Positions 10,172 to 20,421 of a DNA stretch of 64,000 nt are shown here, piece by piece. Source of the DNA: Sphagnum magellanicum (taxonomy: Eukaryota > Streptophyta > Sphagnopsida > Sphagnales > Sphagnaceae); the NCBI GenBank assembly GCA_021904315.1, contig CM038908.1, forward strand, positions 11,490,501 through 11,554,500, in the 5' to 3' direction. The notes beneath the pieces were generated by a model. That model saw only the letters and a program-made list of their open reading frames with translations, ran no database searches and was not told where the DNA came from. Position 1 is the stretch's first letter; every line of letters begins with the position of its first letter. The translations under genes were made by a program, and so were the position numbers.

Positions 10172-11740
10172 TTGATTCAAGTTGTGTCTAATACACTTAG
10201 AGGTACATCAGTTTCTAAAGAAACAATTACAACCTTCTATGAATTTGCACAGTTGGATAGTGGAGAATCCAATACACTAGGTTCTTCAAACACACTTTCC
10301 AACTACCCTTTCGTTATGGGGAACCAGCTTACCAAGAAGGAAAGAAACCAAGTCACAGACTTGCTAATTAAATATGAAAATGTGTTTGCATTCTCAATGA
10401 AAGACTTAGGTAGGTGTAAGACCATGTAGTTCTCTATAAACCTTACAAATGAGACACCTGTCTATCGAAGGAGGCATAGGTTAAGCAAACATGAGTGGGA
10501 CCTGGTAGATGAAAGATGTAAATAGCTCCATGAGGCTGGTCTCATTTAACCATCAAATTCTGATTTTGCAACCACTACAGTAATGCTAGCAAAGAAAGAT
10601 TCAGTTGGATTATGGACCGAGAAAAGGATATGTGGGGATTATAGGCCTTTGAACCTAATTACACCTTAAGATAGGTACCCATGCCCATCCCTGAAGAATT
10701 GTTTGATAACATTGGAGATTCAAACATGTTCACAATTATGGATCTGAAGTAAGGTTTCAACCAGATTGTGCGCGCTACGAGGGATCGCAAGAAAACGACA
10801 TTCCATGGAAGCAACAAATTATGGGAATGGCTTGTGATGCCTTTTGGATTGAAGAATGCACCTGTCTTTTTTCAGCGAGTCATGGACCAGGTTTTTGAAA
10901 GGGCAAATTTCTTGAAATGCTACATAGATGATGTCCTAGTGCATAGCAAAGGACTCCTACAACATTTGGTTCATCTTGAGGAGGTATTCAAGAGGCTCCA
11001 CGAAGTCAATATGAAGATCCATCCTAAAAAGTGTGAGTTTGCTATCACCTTAGTAATCTACCTTGGACATAGAATTTTGCCAAATGGTATTATGATTCAT
11101 TGGGCTAAAGTAGTAGCCATTTTGGAGATGCCCAATCCTACTGATGTTCACATGTTGAGGAGCTTCATTAGATTATGTAATTACTATAAAATTTATGTCC
11201 AAGACTTTATTACTATTGCTCATCTTTTCTATGCATTGCTAAAGAAGGATGTTGCTTGGACATGGAGTGATGTGGCTCAAAAAGCTTTCAACACACTCAA
11301 GGAAAAGCTTCCAGAGTTCCCCATTCTGAAAAGACCTGATTTCAACAAGGTCTTCATTCTACACACTTATTAGAGTGCTCTTGGTATTGGAGCTATCTTG
11401 GCCAACTTGATGAGGAAAGCAAGGAATATGTTATCTCCTATGCATCTCGAAATAACAACAAGGCTGAGAACAACTATTCTTCATACAAGGGGGAGTGCTT
11501 TGCTGTTATATGGGCCATCATACATTTTAGGCCTTATCTTTATGGCACTAATTTCACTTTGTATATTGACCACCAGCCTATCAAGTGGTTGATGACCAAC
11601 GATAAGCTTATTAGTAAGTTAGCTCATTGGGCGTTTATACTTCAAGAGTATGAGTTCAAGGTTATTCATTGACCTGATATTACATATCAGAATGCGGATA
11701 CCATGTCACGGAAACCCTCACTACCTCTGAAGATTTTTCA
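10172..11740 (+). mobile_element. Reverse transcriptase and RNase H of the methyltransferase-bearing element
   Basis: Gypsy-type RT. The pre-RT linker (YENVFAFSMKDLG, about 10370) is followed by ICGDYRPLN (about 10630), MPFGLKNAP (about 10840) and the catalytic YIDDVLVHS (about 10921-10947). The thumb region YLGHRILPNGI lies at about 11060. Next comes the PDF..FILHT entry to RNase H (about 11335) and DHQPIKW-like sequence at about 11568-11595. Together these copy the element RNA into DNA. The longest uninterrupted stretch is 10768-11373. It is part of a broken fossil. Confidence 0.85.
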
Positions 11741-11899
11741 AAAGCGAAACAAGATTTTGACCAAATTCCAGTAGTACATGTATTTGATGCATCTAGTTAT
11801 CTTGCAATACTACAATGTAACCTGGTTGAGCATCCCATTGTGGATATGTGGGAGGACTTGGACACTTTGAAGTTTCTTCAGCATGGGGAATACCTTCCC

Positions 11900-13857
11900 T
11901 AAGTTACTTCAAGTCAACGAGATCGCATGCAACAGTGGTCCAAACGCTACTCATGGAGGGACAATCACCTCGTCCGATGCTTACCACAAGGCGACAGAGT
12001 GGTTCCACCACCACATGAACGTCCTGGTCTTATTCAAAAGGTACACTTAGAGCTTGGACACTTTGGAATTAAACATACTTATAGCCTTCTTGCTCCTCAT
12101 TACCATTGGAGAGGTATGTATGCTCAAGTCTGAGACATCATTGCTAGGTGTGAATAATGTGATAGAGTGAAAACTTTTTTCTCCTCTCAACAACTCACAC
12201 TTTCTCCACTCCCTATTCAAGGCATGTTCTATTGTTGGTCATGTGATTTAGCTGGAGAGTTACCACAAACTTCTAGGGGTAATGTTTACATCATGATTAT
12301 GATTGAGCATTTTTTACGCACTTCGAACTCCTTGAAGGACGCAAATGTGAATCCAAGTAGAAGATAGCGGAAGAGAAAGGAGTTGGGGCACGCTCCCTAG
12401 CTCACAACACTTTGAGGGGTATAGGGGCATGTTGGAGCTTCGGGATGGGACTAGAAAGAGCTGACAATCTTCACTCACCCACATGGGCCTGCACACAACT
12501 CACACAAAGTGGTTAGTGCATAGTTGGAACACCTTTGGTGCTAGGACGAGCCACGGGCAACACGAACACACTAGACTCACCGCGGCCCGGATTTGGGGGA
12601 AGCCACCACCTTCCCCCTTATAGTATACTCTCTAGCTGGCCACAGAGCCTACATCCAAATGGCTTTTCTCTCTCGGGACTCCCGAGTGGGAGTCCTAAAA
12701 TTGCGCCAGTTGGGATTCCCACAACTTTGGAGCCCCATAACTTTGCGAGCAGACCTCGGATCGCAATGTGATCTAAAGCAAAGTTGTAGCTCTCATCAAG
12801 AGCTTTTCAATGGTATCTGGCATACCCTTTGCAACCAAGTAAATTGAGTCAATTCCCGACTTTTTGTGGTCGGGAGTCAAATTGGCAATTTGACTCCTGG
12901 CTCTTCTTTTGGCCATAACTTGTGTTTCAGATGTCCAAATGAGTAATGAGAGCCCATTTTAGACATCTACGTTTGAAGAGCTTTTCAATGATATAAAGAA
13001 TGCCACAAGCCATTGAGTTTTGACCCCTGAAATTACTCTTTGAAGTTTCCGGAGTCCCCCGAGACTCCATCTCCCAAAGTGGGAATTGCCTTGGGAGTGT
13101 GAGGGTTCACTCCCTCACACTTTCTTACACTCCTTTACACTTCTTACACTCCCAGGAGTATGTGATGTGACTCCTAGGCTTCCTCTTGCTTTGACTTCCG
13201 GGTTTCTTCTTGGCTCGCAACCCTGTAACCCTTTTGCCTTAATCGCGAACCCAAAGCTAGGGTTGCAACAATTTTTCAAAGTGGGTTGAGCTTGTTGTGC
13301 TACTGGACAAGTCATCACACAGCACTAACGAGGCTTTCTTACAATAGGTTTTAAGTAGGTTTGGGGTTTATGCTGAGTGCCTTACTGATCAAAGATTAGA
13401 ATTCAGGGGAGAATTCCAGGACCTACTTGACCATGCTCTCATTGACCATCGTCGAACTTCAAAAGATCATCCCCAAACTAATGGCATTGCAGAAAGGATG
13501 GTTCAAACGTGCACGAAAAGACTTTAGAAAATTTGCCTCACTGAGAACAAAGAGGATTGGGACTTGGCCCTCCCTTACATTGCCATGGGTTATAGGATGT
13601 CCAAACACGCCTCTTTATTTCATTTCTCTCCTTACTTTTTACTTTTTGGGAGACATACCATTCCACCCTCTTCCATTGCCACTCAAATGGATTAGGTTGT
13701 GGACTTGGATTCCCCAGACATTTGGGCTAAGGTCATTGTAAAAAGGGCTGCTCTATTCTAGAAGGTTATGCCCATGGCCATGGAGAACCTATCCATTGCA
13801 CAACATTGAAACACCTTATAGTATGCACACACACGAGGTGGTACTTATAAACCTAAG
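11900..13857 (+). mobile_element. Integrase of the methyltransferase-bearing element, split by a solo LTR
   Basis: The zinc-binding HHCC part is at 11927-12133 (HLELGHFGIKHTYSLL). The catalytic core begins at about 12215 with the W..D...LP.....GN.Y pattern and is interrupted at 12314 by a solo LTR. It resumes at 13271 and includes the LTDQ and DHPQTNGIAERM-like core blocks near 13385-13500. Integrase joins element DNA to the chromosome. It is broken. Confidence 0.8.
12314..13270 (-). mobile_element. Solo LTR, Ty3/gypsy family A, TSD ATTTT
   Basis: A 957-bp minus-strand LTR inserted in the integrase region. It is flanked by ATTTT at 12309-12313 and 13271-13275. It opens TGTTGCAACCC at 13270 and has about two units of the 24-bp minisatellite (13168-13215). 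Integrase core sequence continues on both sides. Confidence 0.88.
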
Positions 13858-14097
13858 GTGAGACAATTTGATGTTGGTGATTTCGTGTATCTCCAATGGC
13901 AGCCTAATGATACTCTAAACACTTCTTTCGGTTACACTATCTTGAGGATTAAGGCGATTAGGCCTTCAGGTGTGTTGGAGTTGCAAAGAGCTGATGGACG
14001 CACAATTCGAGATCATTCCAAAAATTATGCACCTCGCCATTTACCGAACTTAGATCCTACCATCATCACATCGATTTGGATTCCTCCACTTGATTAT
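13858..14097 (+). mobile_element. Integrase C-terminal domain of the methyltransferase-bearing element
   Basis: The stretch starts FDVGDFVYLQWQP, the usual entry of the gypsy integrase C-terminal (SH3-like) DNA-binding domain. It continues with ILRIKAIRPSGVLELQ and a DHSKNYAPRHLPNLD motif that leads into the zinc finger. A closely similar linker occurs in the second element (53000-52870, minus strand), so both are the same lineage. Confidence 0.7.
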
Positions 14098-14100
14098 CCA

Positions 14101-14229
14101 TGTCAAGTATGTCAGAGGATAGACGATGCTGATCAAATGCTGCTTTGCAATAACTGTAATGGTGGATATGATCTCTTTTGCTTCAAGCTGGAACTCACTC
14201 AAGTTCCTTCTAACAATTGGTATTGTTCA
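14101..14229 (+). mobile_element. PHD-like zinc finger at the integrase C-terminus
   Basis: Reading in frame with the integrase C-terminal domain, Cys pairs CQVC and CNNC are spaced as in a PHD finger. They are followed by LTQVPSNNWYC, matching the L..VP.G.W.C signature that ends the fold. PHD fingers commonly read the histone H3 tail. It would sit where chromoviruses carry a chromodomain, so a role in choosing integration sites is inferred. A second, independent example lies at 52711-52848. Confidence 0.65.
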
Positions 14230-14232
14230 TGA

Positions 14233-17200
14233 TTAACTCCATTGAATGAAGATGTGTCATAATAATAAGAATGGTCCATTGTCGTGACATGTAGTGTCAT
14301 GACGTACGGTGTCATAAGGGTGTAAATCCATAATAAACTCTAATAAACAAAAAGATTAAAGCTAGTCAGAGGTATAAACTAATCAACCAAAAAGATATGC
14401 ATGCACACATATATATATATATAATGCACAAGAAGAGGGTGAGATGAAATTCTCATGTATCCCCCCTAGACCTGAATCGGGAAAAATGTGGCATGGTCTG
14501 AATAGGAATCAAGGTGCTATAAAAGAATAAGACAATTGTGTATTGTGTACAACAAGTACATCCATGTGCATTGGATATATACCAATAAGTGTACTAATGA
14601 GTGGATTGGATGCAACATTACATACAAGACTAAATTATAATTAACAAGCTTGTATTAATGATCACAGACATTTGGGCACTTATACCTTTTCACCATTACA
14701 ACATAGAACCACTTCAAAATTAAACATGCAAATTATAGCCATATACAACATTTTAAGGACATGATTCATGAATGGTGCCCATTGACAATCCACTACATGT
14801 GCTTAAGTGGAACTAGTGTGGAACTATAGTGGCAATGGTCCACCCCACTACCAAGACTTAGTGGGTTGGGTGAATTCCTTTCCACTTGGCTTAAATTGGG
14901 TGGATTTGCATGGTGGTTTTGGGCAAGTATCAACAAGCCATCAAGTTGTTCCTAGTTAATATTATGTTAAAAAATGTGGATGGTGAGAAAAGTAACAATT
15001 TCCATCTAATAATATATCCATGGGATATTTTCATGGAAATAACGTACAATATTGTCCACTAAGAATGACCAAAATATTAGTTCAATTGTGCACAAATATT
15101 TGCATGCCTATGGAAACAATTGCCTAAAAATTGTTTCAAGCACCTTCAGGCATCTTATTATGCGATAGTTTCAAACATGACTATGTGCTAATCCTCTTCC
15201 TCCATTTTAATTAATTGCTTCATCTTTTGTAATTGATGGTCGTAAACTTGCTCATATACCAAACACATCATGTGCACAAATAAAATCAATGACAACACTA
15301 CACACAACCTACATCACAAAATTGTGTAATTTAAAACAAATGTGTAATCTTCATCTTGTGATTATTGCAAACAGAAACCAATACATTATGTGCAAATGTT
15401 CATAAAGCCATGTACTAAAATATGAAAATGATAACAAATGCAAAGAATTTGTATCCATAAGACATATTATATGAAACGTGTGCAAAAATGTGGCACCAAT
15501 AACAAAGCATATGATCAAACTACTAGTGTTTGCAAACTATTGACAATTGGTGTTGGAAGGGGTTAAGAATCATAAGGAGTAGCTGGAGGTGAATGGTGGC
15601 AACAAAGATCAAGGTAGTAATGTGGTATGGTGGCAGACTAGAGAGATTGACATGATATCTCTATCGTGTGATCATAATTGATGAAGATGAATGTAGAATA
15701 TTTATCCATCCAACAAATGCGAGCGCATTAAAAGGCAAGATTGTGGGCTAGTGCGGATCCTCTATCACAAATGCCAAATGCCACATTCTTGCATTAAGTA
15801 TACCACAACATCAATTGTCTGAGATCTTTGCAACATTAAATAGATATAATAAAAATCCATTATGTGTGACCAATTGCAAACTTGAATGAACTAACATATT
15901 TCAATGCATTGAAAAAAATCAACAATCCTACAATAAAAGTATCTAAACACAAGCACCATGTTGCCTTGAATAGCATCTCCAATATATATATGTTAACACA
16001 AGCCTATAGAAAATAATCCTCTCCAATAATAACTTTCATCAACATGATATATAACCATTCAGGCATCAATGCATTCCCACCTTGTAATTCAGAAGATGAC
16101 AACATTTTTTAAGAATTATACATTTGACATCAAACACTCCTCACATATAGTACTAATTTCTCCTAGGGAAAACAGGGAGTACATGGAAGTTCATAGGTTT
16201 AATGTTGCCCATTTGCATTTAGTTGTCCAACCAACTTGAAACCATATGCAAAAATGACCCACTTTATATCCCACATCCAATTTGTCTAATTACTCAAAGA
16301 CAATGAACCAATATGTGCACCAACACATGAGCACACATTGTAAGCAAACTTTAGTAAATTCAACAATAGTGGCCCAAGGAATACCTGAAGAGATAATGGG
16401 GTAGAAATTTCCCAATTAATAGAGCTTTTGAGCTTGATCATTGACCTAATAGGTTGCAATGAGCTAACAAGGGTCGTAAATCCCCACACTAAATTTCTCC
16501 CCCCATCTTCCTACCACAATATTATATTATCAATTTGGTGCACATGTAGAATGTAATAATGAGTGTCCATATTCCATTTGTCCATACCTCAAGGTTTTCA
16601 TGTAAAAGGATGCTAGATGCATGTCTATCCAACCATCTTTGTTGGTCACTCAACAAATCAATCTCAACCTTTTCGAGTTTAGGGTTACATTGGAATAATT
16701 GGTGCATCACATTGGGGCTTTGCTAGCAGTTGTGGTCATTGTTTCTTTCTTGGGGTTTCTTATTCAGAAAGTTATCGTGATCTTCAATATGGACTTACTC
16801 CACCTTTTGCCTCTTTGCTCTTGCTTGCTTGCTCGTTGTCCTCTTGTTAATAAAAGCTTCCCTACCAACAATCCAAACTGGTTAACTCAAATTTATATAC
16901 TAATTCAAATCATAAAATAAATCAAAATTATATACCAATTGAATCATAAGATAAATCCATTCACATGTTAAGTAAAATGATGCAAAAGAAGAAGAGTTTT
17001 GAGAAAGCCCAAAGGTCATTGGAAAATTGTAATGACCAAGTTGCTACAACAATCTGATTTCAAAGAGCTTGATCCAACAAAACAATAAGAGACTTTTTAT
17101 TCTTCTTGCAACAAGTGCCACTTTGGACTCAACATTCTAGGTAGGTGGAGGAGGAGTTCTAGGTCTGATACATTTAAGCACATTGCCATGCAACTTAATC

Positions 17201-18412
17201 CACCAGACAATTTGTTCAGCTACGAAGACTCAGCAACTTACACCCATATATACAACACAATACCTTTGTGTTCGAAATCCCTCAACATGATGGCGACAAA
17301 GACCACAATCTTGTTGGAGAAACATAGCTTGGAGTATGCTTCATTGTATAACCTTTGCTTCCTAACAGTAGACAGACCTAATGGTGAGCTTTTGACCAGA
17401 TTGATGCTACTACTAACACCACAAATGAACGATGACAATGTGACATAATTTTGTTTTAAAAAATAGAGACACATTGACAAGTTGATGCCTTTGCACTGTC
17501 CACAAAGTGTCTGCTCCACTCATGAACTCTCTTACAAGAGGGCCCACAACTCAATCAGTGCTTCCAAGCATAAGTTTGTTGCATCCAAGCCTTATGGGAG
17601 TTGATGTTCTCGAAATGTGTGTCTATGTAGTGAAATGCACTGAACACATCCGCTGAAACTTGAAAAAGATGTAGCGAGGGAAGGTTGGCACGAGTCACAA
17701 CTGTAGTATTGCCACTACATCGCCATCGCTCTACAATAGCCGTTCCTTCACTTCGATTTACCACCATTAGATAATGACGCAATCTCACGTGAATCGTCCG
17801 ATCTAATGTGGCGCTCACAAACCTTAATTTGTTGTCTGAACTCCATCTTCAGTATGTCTTGTTTCCAAGTTCGGCAATGGCATCGGTCTATTAAGCTCTC
17901 TATCTTCGCATGCATTTGTGATCTATTTTACTGTGACGTGCAGAGAGCGTGGAAATTTTTCTCTATCGCAATTCCTTGTGGTCGATTGTAGTATGCCTTG
18001 TTTTTCATCCTGATGATATTTTGTGTATTCAAGGATTCTCGATGCACTGATTTGATGGCGTTTTGTTTCTTGATGCGCAGGTATGTAGCTTGAGAGTAGA
18101 GCCTTCGCGTGAGATCACTCAAGAACACAACAAATGTGCCACCACTAATGCAGCAACGAGGCTTTGAGATTTCCAACCCTAGTGAGTAGTTTATTATTGC
18201 TGTCGGTTGGTCCTTGGTGCAAATTCTATATTGGGTTCTAGTGCAGGTGCAACTCACTGCATGCTATGAGTTGGATGGATGCATTATGACCCAGGTTTGC
18301 TCGAAAGCAGAGTGAAAGTTGGTTTGCAATTGCAACATAGGTTCAGAGTTCTCTATGTTGCATTTTAGAATTCACCTTTCTCACAATGTCATCATTGCAA
18401 AATGTGTCTACA
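14233..18412. other. AT-rich spacer, no gene recognised
   Basis: No convincing gene. Just after the zinc finger, a stretch around 14280-14325 has repeated GTGTCATGACGT-like words and could be the start of a lost 3' LTR, but no partner copy was found. A short (AT)n run lies at about 14408-14422. From about 17550 to 18260 the base composition is richer in GC and minus-strand frames of 87 and 109 codons occur, but they match nothing I recognise and have no splice-supported partners. Confidence 0.4.
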
Positions 18413-18706
18413 GGAAGAAAGTTGATGGATGCTGCATACTTGGAGGAATCTCTGGAACTTCAAGATATTTGGAACGTTATTGTAATTAGCCAAGGTATGA
18501 ATGTGTTTTATAGCAAATCATAATTGTCTGCAATGTGGTCAGATGGTTTATGTTGTACAATGCATAATTTTGAATGTTTTCTCTATTTCTATTTTAAGAA
18601 GTATGTTCTACAATCTACTGGGGATCCACTGCTGACAACTCAAGGTTTCAAGCTCATTGAGAGTCTGTGTGTTGATGACATTTTGCGGCAAGTGTGAATA
18701 AGCAAG
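18413..18706 (+). other. Exon-like stretches, unrecognised
   Basis: Two coding-looking segments follow AG acceptor-like sites. The first (about 18413-18501) reads KLMDAAYLEESLELQDIW and stops at a GTATGA donor-like site. The second (about 18600-18706) reads DPLLTTQGFKLIESLC in one frame and ends in a stop, though that frame is not the phase predicted from the first. I do not recognise a family. They could be relics of a decayed gene or captured gene fragments. Confidence 0.25.
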
Positions 18707-18944
18707 TAGCAGCATTTAAACAACATCAACAAACATCCAATGTGAGTGAAGTGTTAATAGCTACTAGGTCAGTCACTGCCTCAATGTGATGGAGTTATAT
18801 AATTTTTTGCTTGGCATGCATCTTCAACAATGCAAGTGGAGGCACTCAAATATTCTTGGCTATGGTTCCTCCTCTAAGGCTTGGAATACTTCTGTTGTTG
18901 TGCCCTAGAATGTACTCTGAGCTTGAACCTAAAGGGGCACAACA

Positions 18945-19105
18945 GACTTCCCTTCAGAATACACACTAACCTTACAAGACGGATTCAGGGAGAGGCTGCT
19001 GTCAACAAGCTCCAAGAGCAGGTAAAGAGCCCAGACTTTCCTTGAGAATATAGACTGACCTTACAGGAAGGATTCAGGGAGAGGTTGTTGTTAGTAAGCT
19101 CTGAA
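18945..19105. repeat. Tandem duplication, about 80 bp, two copies
   Basis: ACCTTACAAGACGGATTCAG followed by GGAGAGGCTGCTGTCAACAAGCTC (18969-19013) recurs as ACCTTACAGGAAGGATTCAG plus GGAGAGGTTGTTGTTAGTAAGCTC (19051-19100). The preceding CAGACTT.CCTT..GAATA words are also shared. The copies have diverged moderately. Confidence 0.7.
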
Positions 19106-19739
19106 AGTGGACACAAGGCAATGATGCAGGGAACAAGCTTGTATCCTTGCTCCAGGCCAGCTACTTTTGATGTGAGAGCACTGCATTCATCTTCTGCTTT
19201 CATTTTATGGTGCAACTACCCCAACCACCATCTCTTCCCCTACGAGCAAATCAAACCTTTCTTAATCTTCACACCTCCCTCATCAAGACCAAAGAAACAG
19301 AGTGGACCAAAGAAAGTCCAAAGCTCTTAGATGTTGCAAGGCTATCTCAAGAGAAGACCTGCAACATGTTTTACCTTCTCCACTGTTGTGCCCACTGTTG
19401 AGACCTAAGCTCAGATTCTCTGACTGCAAAATCAAGCAAGCAAAAAGAAATCACAAAAAAAAAAAGAGAGATCCATGAAGTTGCAGAGAAATCTCCACAA
19501 CAACAATTAAAGGTAACACGACAATGAGTGCAGTCATAACCTCATGCGAGTCACTCACAAAGTGACAGACCATCACCTTCATCACGAACGGCAGTGACGA
19601 GCTGCCATGACTACCCACTGAGTTCATCAGCTCCCAACAGTGGGTGTAGATAAGCATATAATAATCTTCCCAAAAACTTGGGCAAACCATTATACACAAA
19701 AAAAAAAAGCAGAGATGAAAAAGCAGAGAGAGCTTGTAC

Positions 19740-20421
19740 CTTGAGAGCTTCTTCAGAGCGTCCTTCAAGGTAAGTGTAGAAACACATTACTCTCAAGTAG
19801 GCTGCAGCTCACAGGTGTTCTGGTGACTTTCCTTCCTGAAACACAACCGCTTCTTGTAGTGATGGCTGGATTGCAAGCTTCTCCAACGCAATTTCCTTCT
19901 TCACAACAAAGCCATTTTGCTTCAGTTCTTTCTCGACTATGAAAGCTCCCTCAAGGTGTAATAGCCCTTGTGGCTGCTGCACCACTATTTCTCTTACACC
20001 AATCTAAAAACCCACAAGGAGATGAAAGCTGGGGTGGAAGAAGGGAAGGTCAACGAGAACACAAAACAAGAAATCCATAATCTCTAACTTTTGTGAGCTT
20101 GGGCACACAATCCCTTGTAAGATGGGTCAGAGTTGTGATGTTTTTCATTAAGACCAATAATCTAAAAACCATTGAGTAACAAACAACTCTCAGATACTAC
20201 TCACATTTACAAATTCTAACAACAATCAACAACAATGATATATATTAGGAAGTGCAAGGACAGAGAAGCCATCAGCAAGAGCCAGAAGACCCAAGTTTAT
20301 TGATGACAAATAAATCTCAACAGTGCTTACTTGAACCAGTGTCTTGAAATCCAAAAGTGCCTTTATGAGGCACAAATTGACTACTCTTGTTGTCAAGAAA
20401 ATTAAGCATTCACAAATAACA
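19740..20421 (-). pseudogene. Two consecutive exons of an unrecognised helical-repeat protein, broken
   Basis: On the minus strand, exon 20421-20331 (30 codons, including TRVVNLCLIKALLDF) ends at a GTAAGC donor. The next exon, 20003-19740 (88 codons), begins after TTTTTAG and ends AAG|GTACAA. Both junctions are in phase 0, which supports real splicing in the past. The second exon reads LHLEGAFIVEKELKQNGF, then EKLAIQPSLQEAVVFQEGKS, then AAAYLRVMCFYTYLEGRSEE. That alternation of small and bulky residues looks like tetratricopeptide-type helices. One in-frame TGA at 19812-19814 sits where CGA (Arg) would fit, as expected from deamination of methylated CpG. No flanking exons were secured. I cannot name the family. 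Confidence 0.5.

Larger units (their letters stand above)
6019..14232 (+). mobile_element. Old Ty3/gypsy element with DNA methyltransferase and PHD finger, broken
   Basis: Plus-strand Ty3/gypsy fossil. In order it holds a gag-like region (6019-6402), aspartic protease (about 7400-7890), a cytosine-5 DNA methyltransferase domain (about 9060-10030), reverse transcriptase and RNase H (about 10170-11740), integrase (about 11900-13740), an integrase C-terminal domain (13858-14090) and a PHD-like zinc finger (14101-14229). Three solo LTRs (6403-7225, 7888-8709, 12314-13270) are inserted in it, each with a 5-bp target duplication, and across each duplication the host element's sequence resumes. It carries well over ten breaks and cannot be active. 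Its own LTRs were not identified. Being older than three insertions that each later collapsed to solo LTRs, it is ancient relative to family A and B. Confidence 0.8.
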
